From positions 62,001-126,000 of the forward strand of contig NZ_OBMQ01000009.1 of assembly GCF_900217795.1 (NCBI RefSeq): a DNA stretch of 64,000 bases. The letters run 5' to 3'. The notes below the pieces were generated by a model. That model worked only from the letters and a program-made list of their open reading frames with translations. It was not told the DNA's origin and ran no database searches. Below are positions 7,741-16,012 of this stretch, piece after piece (within the stretch, counting starts at the first letter, position 1; each line of letters begins with the position of its first letter). Position numbers and translations under genes: made by a program. The stretch is from Ureibacillus xyleni. GTDB taxonomy: Bacteria; Bacillota; Bacilli; Bacillales_A; Planococcaceae.

Positions 7741-9353
7741 TATACATTCACTTTATAATCTTTTAAATCTTCTCGTAATTTTGCTTTTAGGAATTTTCCT
7801 ACAGACGTTTTAGGGATTTCGTTAATAAAGACTACATCATCTGGCAGCCACCATTTCGCAAATTGACCATCTAAAAATTCTAGTAATTCATCTTTCGTTA
7901 CATCTTTTCCTTCTTTCAAAACAACACAAGCTAAAGGACGTTCTTGCCATTTCTCGTGAGGAATCGCAATTACTGCTGCTTCAAAAACAGCTTCATGGGT
8001 CATAAGTGCATTTTCTAAATCAACAGAAGAAATCCATTCGCCACCACTTTTAATAAGGTCTTTTGTACGGTCTGTAATTTTGATATATCCTTCTGGCGTA
8101 ATAACAGCAATATCCCCTGTATATAACCATCCGTCTCGGAAAGCTTCTGCAGTTCTTTCATCTTTATAATATTCATCGGCAATCCATGGTCCCTGGATTC
8201 GTAGTTCACCCATTGTTTTGCCATCCCAAGGAACTTCACCATTTTCATTGACAACTTCTGTATTTAAAAGTGGAACAGGTAATCCTTGTGTTGCACGAAT
8301 GTCTAATTTTTCCTCAGGCGACCATTCTTCTATAGCTGAAGTGTAATTTGATAAGCTAACAATCGGCGTTGTTTCTGTCATCCCATAGCCAACGACGAAT
8401 GGTACATTAAATTTCTCCTCAAAAGTTTTAATCAATCCTTTTGGTGAAGCAGATCCACCACAAACTACTGCCCGCAATGAGGACAAGTCACGTGGATTTT
8501 TCTCTTGTTCTTGTGCAACTCCTAACCATATTGTTGGCACACCTGCTGTAACAGTTACCTTTTCTTGTTCAATTAAGTCAAGTAGTAATGGAGGATTAAA
8601 CATTGGACCAGGTAGAACTTGCGTTGAACCATAATTTACTGCAGCAAATGGCATCCCCCAAGCATTTACGTGGAACATTGGAACGACAGGCATAATTATA
8701 TCTTTTTCTTTTAACCCCATACTATCCGCTAATCCAAGGGCAAGACTATGCAAAACTAATCCGCGGTGGGAATATACAACCCCTTTTGGCATGCCAGTTG
8801 TAGCACTTGTATAACACATACCTGCAGGAAGGTTTTCATCTAAATCTCTAGGGAAATCGAAGTCATCACGCGCTTCTTCTAAAAGTTGCTCATAGGAATA
8901 TACATTTGGGAAACTAGATTTTGGAACTTCTTTATTATCTTGCATCACAATAATATGTTTAACAGTTTTTAAAAATGGAATCGCTTTTTCAAATAATGGG
9001 AATAAATCGCCATCAATTAATAAAATTTCATCTTCGGCATGATTAATGACATAGATAATATGTTCTGGAGATAAACGAATATTGATCATATGCAAAATTG
9101 CACCGGTACAAGGAACAGCAAAGTAGGCTTCAAGATGACGATGGTGATTCCATGCAAATGAACCTACTTTTGTACCGCGCTTCATCCCAAGTTTTGTTAA
9201 GGCATCTGCTAATTTTCTAGTCCGTTTAACATAATCTTTGTAAGGGATACGATGAATTTTTTCAGCACTTGTTCTAGAAATAATCATTTTTTCTGGAAAA
9301 TACTTTTCTGCTCTTTTTAAAAAACTAGTTAACAATAATGGTGTTTCCATCAT
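7740..9353 (-). CDS. Fatty acyl-CoA synthetase (AMP-forming)
   Basis: A 537-residue adenylate-forming enzyme that activates fatty acids to acyl-CoA with ATP. It shares many blocks with the Thermus long-chain acyl-CoA synthetase: NHHRHLEAYFAVP, VPMFHVNAWGMP, and IKSGGEWISSVDLENALM near the C-terminal hinge and A8 motif. The P-loop reads YTSATTGMPKG with Ala where most have Gly, which should be tolerated. YGMTETTP is the A5 motif and K near TSVGKFLKAKL is the catalytic lysine. I start at the ATG at 9353 because GGAGGAG lies 9 or so bases upstream; the frame is open for 16 more codons without a site. No FadR-like box is seen upstream, unlike yhfL. Confidence 0.9.
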   Translation of the reverse strand: MMETPLLLTSFLKRAEKYFPEKMIISRTSAEKIHRIPYKDYVKRTRKLADALTKLGMKRGTKVGSFAWNHHRHLEAYFAVPCTGAILHMINIRLSPEHIIYVINHAEDEILLIDGDLFPLFEKAIPFLKTVKHIIVMQDNKEVPKSSFPNVYSYEQLLEEARDDFDFPRDLDENLPAGMCYTSATTGMPKGVVYSHRGLVLHSLALGLADSMGLKEKDIIMPVVPMFHVNAWGMPFAAVNYGSTQVLPGPMFNPPLLLDLIEQEKVTVTAGVPTIWLGVAQEQEKNPRDLSSLRAVVCGGSASPKGLIKTFEEKFNVPFVVGYGMTETTPIVSLSNYTSAIEEWSPEEKLDIRATQGLPVPLLNTEVVNENGEVPWDGKTMGELRIQGPWIADEYYKDERTAEAFRDGWLYTGDIAVITPEGYIKITDRTKDLIKSGGEWISSVDLENALMTHEAVFEAAVIAIPHEKWQERPLACVVLKEGKDVTKDELLEFLDGQFAKWWLPDDVVFINEIPKTSVGKFLKAKLREDLKDYKVNV

Positions 9354-9561
9354 AAGCATCAGCTCCTCCAAATAATATCCAAAGAGACAAAAGTCCTTCA
9401 TACTTATATATTAAAAAGTAGTATAAAATAGAACAGTTTAAAGAAGAAAAATAGGAGAAATTTAGTAGAGAAGAAACTATTAATTTGGAGGAAGTCACAT
9501 TCGTTTAAGAGCGGTTGTAATCGTCGTATAATAAAAGATATTGAAATAAGGAGTGAACATA

Positions 9562-10392
9562 GTGACTGTGATACCATCAAAAACATTAGCAAATAGAGTA
9601 GAAATGCCTTATGTTGGTCTTGGTGTTTATAAAATGACAGACCGTGAAGAAGCTTTGCAAGCGATAGCAAAGGCACTTGAAATAGGCTACCGCGCAATTG
9701 ATACAGCAGCACTTTATAATAATGAAGTGGAAGTAGGAGAGGCCATTCGTCATTCTGGAATTAAACGTGACGAAATTTTCGTAACGACAAAAGTTTGGAA
9801 CAATGATCAAGGTTATGACGAAACTTTACGTGCTTTTGAAACATCCTTGAAAAAACTAGGTCTTGACTACATCGACTTATATTTAACTCATTGGCCTGTT
9901 GAGGATAAATTTGTCGAGACGTATCGAGCAATTGAAAGACTATATGAAGAGAAATTAATTCGAGTGCCAGGCGTTTCAAACCATCATGCTCATCATTTAG
10001 AAAAAATCTTTGCAAAGGCAAATGTATTGCCAATGGTAGATCAAATCGAATTGCATCCATATTTATCTCAAGAAGAATTACGTGCATTTTGCAAAGAACA
10101 TGATATTGCAGTAACGGCATGGTCTCCTCTAGGTCGTGGTAAAGTATTAAAAGACGAAACGATTTCTAAAATTGCATCAAGCGTTGGGAAAACAGCAGCT
10201 CAAGTAATTTTACGATGGCATTATCAAAATGACGTCATTACCATTCCAAAGTCGGTAACCTTAAATCGTATTGAAGAAAATATGCAAATTTTTGATTTTG
10301 AATTAACATCCGAACAAATGACACAAATTGATCGAGTTAATAAAAATGAACGCGTTGGGCAAAATCCAGATACTTTCCACTTTGATTTCTAA
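9562..10392 (+). CDS. Aldo/keto reductase (YtbE/YvgN type)
   Basis: A 276-residue NADPH-dependent aldo/keto reductase. The catalytic tetrad is recognisable: Asp in AIDTAALYNNE with the Tyr five residues on, Lys in TTKVWN and His in LTHWP. The C-terminal IPKSVTLNRIEENMQIFDFEL block binds the cofactor phosphate. The family reduces aldehydes such as methylglyoxal. Start: the GTG at 9562 is placed 9 bases after AAGGAG; the in-frame GTG at 9553 overlaps that site and is unlikely. Gene is monocistronic, ended by a terminator shared with the pseudouridine synthase. Confidence 0.9.
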   Translation: MTVIPSKTLANRVEMPYVGLGVYKMTDREEALQAIAKALEIGYRAIDTAALYNNEVEVGEAIRHSGIKRDEIFVTTKVWNNDQGYDETLRAFETSLKKLGLDYIDLYLTHWPVEDKFVETYRAIERLYEEKLIRVPGVSNHHAHHLEKIFAKANVLPMVDQIELHPYLSQEELRAFCKEHDIAVTAWSPLGRGKVLKDETISKIASSVGKTAAQVILRWHYQNDVITIPKSVTLNRIEENMQIFDFELTSEQMTQIDRVNKNERVGQNPDTFHFDF

Positions 10393-10396
10393 TAAA

Positions 10397-10434
10397 AAAA
10401 GCTTGGGTCAACGATAATTGACTCAAGCTTCATC
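10397..10434. terminator. Shared terminator whose stem overlaps the end of the opposite gene
   Basis: AAGCTTGGGTCAA pairs with TTGACTCAAGCTT, an A-run before. The right arm includes the last codons of the convergent pseudouridine synthase gene (stop at 10423-10425). Confidence 0.75.
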
Positions 10435-11262
10435 TTTCACAACAATTTTCTCATTTAAAAATGGATGTTCAAATTCTAGTTGGATGGCATGTAATTCATA
10501 ATCGCCGGAAGCAGTGTTTCTAGCATTATACATCGTATCTCCAACAATTGGGTGGCCGATATGTGCCATATGAACACGGATTTGGTGGGTGCGCCCTGTT
10601 TCTAAAATTAAATGAACAATACAAGTATTTTTAAAACGTTTAACTACTTCAAAATGTGTGATGGCATGTTGACCAGATTGTGAAACGACTCGTCTAGTTG
10701 CATGGTGTCGGTCTTTTCCAATCGGTGCATTGATTGTACCACTTTCTTGCCGAATATTTCCCTGTACCTCTGCACTATACATACGGATAATTGATTTTTC
10801 CTCAATCATACGGTCGAATACAGATTTTGCAATAGGGTGCTTTGCAACAAGTAATAGTCCTTTTGTTCCACGATCTAATCGATGTACGTGTTCTGCATAA
10901 TCGCCACCATTTGCTTTGATGTGTGCCATTACGTGGTTCATACAAGTATCCGTATCATGTTCATCATTAGGATGAGTGGCCATTCCTTTTGGCTTTGATA
11001 CAATTAAACAGTGGTCGTCTTCATAACGAATATTCACTTCACATAAATCTGTTGGAAAATAATTTGATTTTGGCATTTCAAAAGTAAATTGAATGATGGT
11101 GCCTACTTTTAATTTATCATTCCATAGTACTGGTGAACCATCCTCATAAGTAACTGCTTTTGCCATTCTTAATTCATGAACGATCTTTTTACCTAAACGC
11201 CATTTTGTACGGAGCAATTGTTCAACGGTTAAATCGGGTTGTGCAATTTCGTATCGGAACAT
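10423..11262 (-). CDS. RluA-family pseudouridine synthase
   Basis: A 279-residue pseudouridine synthase converting uridines in rRNA or tRNA. The catalytic aspartate is in HRLDRGTKGLLLVAKH (near 122-137), and the family blocks ETGRTHQIRVHMAHIGHPIVGD and YELHAIQLEF are intact. The N-terminal 70 residues resemble a degenerate S4-like segment. The ATG at 11262 is preceded by GGAGGTATAAT. The last codons form half of the terminator it shares with the aldo/keto reductase gene. Which nucleotide is modified cannot be told from sequence; RluA/RluD/YjbO-type paralogues are hard to separate. Confidence 0.9.
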   Translation of the reverse strand: MFRYEIAQPDLTVEQLLRTKWRLGKKIVHELRMAKAVTYEDGSPVLWNDKLKVGTIIQFTFEMPKSNYFPTDLCEVNIRYEDDHCLIVSKPKGMATHPNDEHDTDTCMNHVMAHIKANGGDYAEHVHRLDRGTKGLLLVAKHPIAKSVFDRMIEEKSIIRMYSAEVQGNIRQESGTINAPIGKDRHHATRRVVSQSGQHAITHFEVVKRFKNTCIVHLILETGRTHQIRVHMAHIGHPIVGDTMYNARNTASGDYELHAIQLEFEHPFLNEKIVVKDEA

Positions 11263-11313
11263 ATTATACCTCCAAAATTGTGGATACTTTCAATCATAAA
11301 CATTTTGCTGACT

Positions 11314-11349
11314 AAAAAAGAAGACAAAGCCGATGAATCGACCTTGTCT
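11314..11349 (-). terminator. Terminator of the bdbC-thioredoxin unit
   Basis: On the reverse strand AGACAAGGTCGAT pairs with ATCGGCTTTGTCT, followed by CTTTTTT. It closes the operon before the pseudouridine synthase gene. Confidence 0.8.
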
Positions 11350-11359
11350 CATCTATCAA

Positions 11360-11833
11360 TTATTTTTCCACTTGTCCTAAGAAATCATAAATAACTTTTG
11401 TATCTTTTGAGTAATCTCCAACAATACGGCTTACCTCTTTACCTTCATTGAAGTAGATTAATGTTGGTGTAGCTTCTACTTTGTAGTCATCCCAACCTTG
11501 TTCATATTCTAAAATGTTTAACTGATCGATTTGAACACCAACCTCATCTGCAATTGGCATTAAGGCAGGTGTCATTTCCATACAGTGTGGACATTCAGGA
11601 CTAAACATATAAGCAACAACTGGTTCACCTGAAGCAATTTTTTCTTTTAACACATCGGGAAGTATAATATTTTGATAATTTTCATTATCTAATAAATCGA
11701 TAGTAGATTGCTTTAAATTATCTGTATCATATGGATTGTTAGCTAATTTATCTTTATTCGATAAGTTTGTTAATAAAATAATCGCGATAAAAAGTACAAC
11801 TACAACCGCACCTATAATTCCTAACTTTTTCAA
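11360..11833 (-). CDS. Membrane-anchored thioredoxin-like protein
   Basis: A 157-residue protein with an N-terminal membrane anchor (residues 4-23) and an extracytoplasmic thioredoxin fold. The active site is CPHC (C81/C84) in FSPECPHCMEMTP, and the cis-Pro is in EATPTLIYF. The CPHC dipeptide is typical of oxidising DsbA-like and some BdbA-like proteins. It lies one base after bdbC on the same strand, so the two are a translationally adjacent pair: BdbC would re-oxidise this protein. A role in disulfide formation of secreted proteins is inferred from the pairing. Confidence 0.85.
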   Translation of the reverse strand: MKKLGIIGAVVVVLFIAIILLTNLSNKDKLANNPYDTDNLKQSTIDLLDNENYQNIILPDVLKEKIASGEPVVAYMFSPECPHCMEMTPALMPIADEVGVQIDQLNILEYEQGWDDYKVEATPTLIYFNEGKEVSRIVGDYSKDTKVIYDFLGQVEK

Positions 11834-11834
11834 T

Positions 11835-12260
11835 TTACTTTTCCTCCTTTAGAACTTTTATTATGTAAAAACTCGTAATGGCAATTAAAATAAACGCAAC
11901 TAAAGCTAAAAATGGAATCGTGATAAACCCAAGATAATTAATATATTGTCCTGAACAAGGAACTCTTCCACAAACAGGAGCATTGTCTCTTAAAAAATCT
12001 AGCTTTTGTATTCCATAATGGTAAAGGGAAATTGAACCACCAATACATGAAAAAACTGCTGTTGTAACAGCAATGCGAGCATTTTTTTGTATGTATGCTA
12101 CTGTAGTCATTAAAAAAATCGGGTACATTAAAATTCGCTGATACCAGCATAACTCACATGGTTCATAGCCCCGTACTTCGGAAAAATATAACGATCCTAG
12201 TGTTGCTACTAATGAAATGAGCCAAATAAATAGCAAACTATTTTCTAGCTTTTTTTTCAT
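11835..12260 (-). CDS. bdbC: Disulfide bond formation protein BdbC (DsbB family)
   Basis: A 141-residue, four-helix membrane protein that passes electrons from a thiol oxidase to quinone. The first cysteine pair is CELC (C35/C38) in EPCELCWYQRILMYP; the second is in the loop VCGRVPCSGQY. Both pairs face outward as in DsbB/BdbC. The length fits BdbC (about 138). The ATG at 12260 follows AGGAGAGGCAT. It is first in the two-gene unit with the CPHC thioredoxin-like protein and diverges from the redox-type two-component system at 12461. Confidence 0.92.
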   Translation of the reverse strand: MKKKLENSLLFIWLISLVATLGSLYFSEVRGYEPCELCWYQRILMYPIFLMTTVAYIQKNARIAVTTAVFSCIGGSISLYHYGIQKLDFLRDNAPVCGRVPCSGQYINYLGFITIPFLALVAFILIAITSFYIIKVLKEEK

Positions 12261-12387
12261 ATGCCTCTCCTAAAAATGTGTTTTGTTTTGCTGTATTGAT
12301 TATAGTTTGTTCATAAATAGAAGTAAATCAATTTGAATTAATTTATTTCGACAATATAATGAGTTTATAATATTCTGTGAAAAGGTA

Positions 12388-12433
12388 ACATTCAATGTAA
12401 GTGAGAGAATAAAATAAGAATTCTACAATGTAG
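12388..12433. promoter_or_regulatory. Two short palindromes upstream of the GAF-kinase operon
   Basis: ACATTCAATGT (12388-12398) and CTACAATGTAG (12423-12433) share an ACAATGT/ACATT-type half-site and lie 28-73 bases before the kinase start codon. They could be autoregulatory operators for the adjacent NarL-type regulator; this is inference from position. Confidence 0.35.
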
Positions 12434-12460
12434 GGCTACTGTTACATTAGAGGTGGAGAT

Positions 12461-13570
12461 ATGAATGATAACTCAAATATTACAATCCTAAAAGAAATTG
12501 CGGAGTTATTAAATGAAGAAACAGACATGATTCCAATGTTAAAAGGTGCTTTAACTAAATTTTTAAAAGGTACCAACTTTAAAACAGGCTGGATTTTCTT
12601 TATTAACGATAAAGGGAAATCAGAATTAGTTGTGCACGAGAACTTACCAGAAGCCCTTCAATATAATGATTGTGAACATTTGAAAACGGGCGGATGTTGG
12701 TGTGTATCGAGATATCGAAATAATGAATTAAAAAAAGCATCTAATATTATTGAATGTCAGCGAATTGAAGCGGCAATCGAGGCAAACGTTGGAGACCCAG
12801 CAGGCATTACCCACCATGCTACTGTTCCTTTACAATCAGGTGATGAACGCTTTGGAATATTGAATGTTGCATCTGCAAATACAGTAAGTTTTACCGATCA
12901 AGAATTGGAGCTTTTAGAATCAGTGGCGTTTCAAATGGGTTCTGCTATCAAACGAATTTGTTTAACAAAACAAGAACAAGAAATAGCCCTCGTACAGGAG
13001 CGCAATCGACTTGCTAGAGATTTACATGATTCAGTTAATCAATTATTATTTTCAGTTACATTAACTGCACGAGCAGGAATTGAGATGAGTGAGCAACAAG
13101 ATATAAAAGAAACGTTTAAAGAAATACAACAACTTACCCAATCAGCGCTAACAGAAATGCGTGCCCTAATTTGGCAATTACGCCCAAAAGGTTTAGAGAG
13201 TGGATTGATTGAAGCCATTAAAGCATATGCAGAAATGTTAAATATAAACTTAACAGTCAATGTGTCAGGTGTGATTCAGTTTCCATCTCGAATTGAAGAA
13301 ACGTTATTTCGTATTGCCCAAGAGGCGTTAAACAACGTGCGAAAACATTCAGGAGTACAGGAAGCAATTTTATATTTAACAGTAACACCGACAGATATAT
13401 TGTTGGTCATAAAAGATGAGGGGCGAGGGTTTATTATTGACCCTGAGTTAACGATACCTTCCATTGGGCTACAATCAATAAGAGATCGTGCTATTGCAGT
13501 TGGGGGAACAGCAGATGTAGTAAGTGAAATAGGGAAGGGGACGGAATTATTAATCCGTTTACCATATTAG
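12461..13570 (+). CDS. GAF-domain sensor histidine kinase, AirS/YhcS-like
   Basis: A 369-residue soluble kinase. Order: GAF domain (about 5-165), HisKA_3 dimerisation helix with ERNRLARDLHDSV and phospho-acceptor His189, then a HATPase domain (EALNNVRKHSG, DEGRGF, GIGLQSIRDRA-like boxes). Within the GAF domain are four cysteines, C71, C79, C81 and C99, spaced C-X7-C-X-C-X17-C. That is close to the cysteine set described for Staphylococcus AirS (YhcS), whose GAF domain holds an oxygen- and redox-sensitive [2Fe-2S] cluster. I therefore infer a cytoplasmic redox sensor. The ATG follows GAGGTGGAGAT. The partner regulator starts 10 bases after the stop. Confidence 0.88.
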   Translation: MNDNSNITILKEIAELLNEETDMIPMLKGALTKFLKGTNFKTGWIFFINDKGKSELVVHENLPEALQYNDCEHLKTGGCWCVSRYRNNELKKASNIIECQRIEAAIEANVGDPAGITHHATVPLQSGDERFGILNVASANTVSFTDQELELLESVAFQMGSAIKRICLTKQEQEIALVQERNRLARDLHDSVNQLLFSVTLTARAGIEMSEQQDIKETFKEIQQLTQSALTEMRALIWQLRPKGLESGLIEAIKAYAEMLNINLTVNVSGVIQFPSRIEETLFRIAQEALNNVRKHSGVQEAILYLTVTPTDILLVIKDEGRGFIIDPELTIPSIGLQSIRDRAIAVGGTADVVSEIGKGTELLIRLPY

Positions 13571-13580
13571 GGGGGTCATT

Positions 13581-14231
13581 ATGATACGTGTTTTAATTGC
13601 CGATGATCATCATGTTGTGCGTCGTGGATTATTGTTTTTTTTAAAAACACAGAAAGATATTGAAGTCGTAGGAGAGGCAAAAAACGGATTAGAAGCAGTT
13701 GAACTTGTTGAAACATTACGACCAGATATTGTGTTAATGGACCTTGTTATGCCTGAAATGGACGGTATACAAGCAACAAAAAAAATAAAATCAAAATGGC
13801 CCGATGTTTCCATTTTAATGCTTACGAGTTTTTCAGATAAGGATCATGTACTACCCGCGCTTGAGGCAGGTGCTACTGGCTATCAGTTAAAAGATATTGA
13901 ACCAGACGACTTAGTGAATTCCATACGGCAAATTATGAGTGGAGAAAATATTTTACATCCATTGGCCAATTCGAAATTAGAAGAAACACTACGAGAAGAA
14001 GAAAATTTACCTCATGTTAAAAATCCTCTAACACCGAGGGAACAAGATGTTCTTGCAGAGTTAACGAAAGGGAAAAGTAACCGTGAAATTGCTTCATCCT
14101 TATTCGTAACAGAAAAAACAGTAAAAACGCACATCTCCAATATCTTTACAAAATTAGAAGTTCAAGATCGTACACAAGCAGCTCTTTATTCTGTAAAACA
14201 TGGTTTAACTGTTGGAAGTTCAGATAGATAA
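13581..14231 (+). CDS. NarL/LuxR-type response regulator, partner of the GAF kinase
   Basis: A 216-residue two-domain regulator. The receiver has the acidic pocket ADDHH (8-12), phospho-acceptor Asp54 in IVLMDLVMPEMDG, the Thr/Ser site near MLTSFS and Lys in QLKDIEPD. The C-terminal LuxR helix-turn-helix reads LTPREQDVLAELTKGKSNRE and ends with KTVKTHISNIFTKLEVQDRTQA. The ATG follows GGGGGGTCATT. The operon arrangement kinase-regulator resembles AirSR/YhcSR; targets are unknown. A strong terminator follows. Confidence 0.9.
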   Translation: MIRVLIADDHHVVRRGLLFFLKTQKDIEVVGEAKNGLEAVELVETLRPDIVLMDLVMPEMDGIQATKKIKSKWPDVSILMLTSFSDKDHVLPALEAGATGYQLKDIEPDDLVNSIRQIMSGENILHPLANSKLEETLREEENLPHVKNPLTPREQDVLAELTKGKSNREIASSLFVTEKTVKTHISNIFTKLEVQDRTQAALYSVKHGLTVGSSDR

Positions 14232-14245
14232 AAGTATAGATTTAT

Positions 14246-14287
14246 AACGTAAGAATGCTGTTTATATCCGTTCTTACGTTTTTTTGT
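14246..14287 (+). terminator. Terminator of the GAF-kinase operon
   Basis: AACGTAAGAA pairs perfectly with TTCTTACGTT across a 15-base loop, followed by TTTTTTTG. Confidence 0.85.
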
Positions 14288-14371
14288 CACACAAAAAATT
14301 TCTCTTGTTTTTTTTATTATTAAATAGTATTCTCATAGTGGAAAAATTTTAAAATAAAGGGGAGCACATGG

Positions 14372-15733
14372 TTGATCGGAAAATTAGCTTCCTCACCAGA
14401 CAAAAACAAGAGGATATTTTCAAGAAGGGGTGCGGATGGATATATCCCTTTACCTAAAAAGCTTCAGCTAGCCCATACTGGTGCTCTAATTTGGTTACTG
14501 TTATCTATTTATCTTTCTTTAAATTGGGTAAAAGAGCTGTCGCTAATCGTTACTTTACCAGTAGCACTTTTTATCATTGGGGGAATTGCGTATATCCCTG
14601 GATACATAAATGCATTTAATGTAATAAGTTTATTATTAGACCGTCAACCAAAGTTTAAAGTGTCGAATCCGATTGTGCCTGTAACGATATTAATAGCTTG
14701 TTATAATGAGGAAAAAAATATTCGCACGACTTTGCAATATCTACATAAACAATACTACCTTGGTGAGATAAAAATAATTGTTATCGATAATAATTCAACA
14801 GACCGTACTGCAGATTGTGCAAGACAGTTTGCCAAGAAATTTAATATGGACATCCGTGTAATTCACGAATCAAAAAAGGGAAAACATCATGCTTTAAACA
14901 GTGCATTAAAATTAGTGGATACTCCCTATACCATCATTTTAGATGCAGATACTATTTTAATGCCGGGCTCATTAAGATATATTGTATCAAGACAATTAAC
15001 AGCTCCTGAGGAAGTAGTCGCAACGGCGGGAGCAATATTAGTTCGAAACGGTCGTAAAAGTTTTTGGACAAAATTGCAAGAGTGGGAATATTTCCTTGGT
15101 ATAGCTTCCATAAAAAGAATGCAAGGAATGTATCAAGGAACATTAGTAGCACAAGGCGCATTTTCAATTTTTAAGACAAAGAATTTAGTTGATTTAGGTG
15201 GATTTCCGGATGTTATTGGAGAAGATATTGTTGTCACGTGGCTTTTATTAGGGAAAGGATATAAAGTTTATTTTGAGCCGTTAGCTGTTGCGTTTACAGA
15301 TGCACCAGAAACATTTCAACATTTCCAAAGACAACGATCTAGGTGGGCTAGAGGGATGATTGAAGCATTAAAGCAAATAAAACCTTGGCAGCAACCGAAT
15401 AGTTTTCCGCGATATGCCACATTTTTAAATTTACTTATGCCATATATTGATATTGTCTATTCCTTAGCATGGATTCCAGGTCTTTTATTAGCCTTTTTCG
15501 GAATAACATGGATAGCTGGACCCATGACGTTATTAGTTTTACCTTTAGCGCTTTTACAAAGTTTTATTTTATACAACTATCAAAAAAATGTATTTAAGCA
15601 TTTAAATCTTCGCATTCGAAAAAATAAAATGGGTTTTATTTTATATGTTTTGCTATACCAATTTATGTTATCGCCAATTTCTTTATATGGATATATCGAA
15701 GAAGTATTTAAGTTGAAAAGGGTATGGAAATAA
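14372..15733 (+). CDS. Membrane glycosyltransferase family 2 (processive type)
   Basis: A 453-residue GT2 enzyme with two N-terminal membrane helices (about 34-75), a cytosolic catalytic domain and three C-terminal helices. Visible motifs: VTILIACYNEEKNI, IIVIDNNSTDRT, the metal-binding LDADT and the QRSRWARGM acceptor/processivity motif (QxxRW). These place it with poly-N-acetylglucosamine, hyaluronan or cellulose synthase-like enzymes, so it probably makes an exported polysaccharide. The start is a TTG at 14372, 7 bases after GGGGAG; the ATG just before it (14368) is in another frame. It stands alone, and its terminator has been split by a 236-bp element. Confidence 0.88.
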   Translation: MIGKLASSPDKNKRIFSRRGADGYIPLPKKLQLAHTGALIWLLLSIYLSLNWVKELSLIVTLPVALFIIGGIAYIPGYINAFNVISLLLDRQPKFKVSNPIVPVTILIACYNEEKNIRTTLQYLHKQYYLGEIKIIVIDNNSTDRTADCARQFAKKFNMDIRVIHESKKGKHHALNSALKLVDTPYTIILDADTILMPGSLRYIVSRQLTAPEEVVATAGAILVRNGRKSFWTKLQEWEYFLGIASIKRMQGMYQGTLVAQGAFSIFKTKNLVDLGGFPDVIGEDIVVTWLLLGKGYKVYFEPLAVAFTDAPETFQHFQRQRSRWARGMIEALKQIKPWQQPNSFPRYATFLNLLMPYIDIVYSLAWIPGLLLAFFGITWIAGPMTLLVLPLALLQSFILYNYQKNVFKHLNLRIRKNKMGFILYVLLYQFMLSPISLYGYIEEVFKLKRVWK

Positions 15734-15745
15734 AAAAATGCCGAT

Positions 15746-15754
15746 TCTTTTGAG
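15746..15754. repeat. Left target-site duplication of element copy 1
   Basis: TCTTTTGAG, repeated exactly at 15991-15999 on the other side of the element. Confidence 0.85.
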
Positions 15755-15990
15755 GAAGCCACTGAAAAACAAAATACCGATAAAAATTTATAGTAATTAT
15801 TTGCTTCTAAATAGAAGGTGGGATTCACTTCGCTTTCCACGGGCTTGGCTTCAGCCTCCTCGTCGCAAGCTCCTGCGGGGTCTTCAGCTCAAGCTGTTCC
15901 CGTAGGAGTCTTCGTGAATCCCACTTCCTAAAAGATCTGAGCGTATTTTTATTATAAAAATTTATTAAAATCGACTTTTTCAGTGCCCTA
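15755..15990. mobile_element. 236-bp MITE-like non-autonomous element, copy 1
   Basis: The element begins GAAGCCACTGAAAAAC and ends TTTTTCAGTGCCCTA, so its ends carry a CACTGAAAAA inverted repeat (10 of 10 matching). Inner AT-rich flanks surround a GC-richer core in which GTGGGATTCAC (15818-15828) is inverted at 15914-15924, so the entire element can fold on itself. There is no ORF that could be a transposase. It is flanked by a perfect 9-bp duplication, proof of insertion. By eye it differs from copy 2 (54011-54246) at one base (A versus T at element position 17). The parent transposase is not in the window and its family is not identified. Confidence 0.85.
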
Positions 15991-16012
15991 TCTTTTGAGT
16001 CGGCACTTTTCT

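Larger units (their letters stand above)
15739..16009. terminator. Terminator split by a mobile element (copy 1)
   Basis: TGCCGA (15739-15744), preceded by an A-run, and TCGGCA (16000-16005), followed by CTTTTCTTT, are the two arms of a normal bidirectional terminator. Removing the insertion and one target copy restores a 10-base loop TTCTTTTGAG. It served the convergent glycosyltransferase and CDF genes. Confidence 0.8.

Noticed and set aside
15580-15840. Reverse ORFs here and at 53857-54096 sharing an N-terminal string
   Set aside because: The shared part is only the left half of the 236-bp element read backwards; the rest is antisense to real genes.
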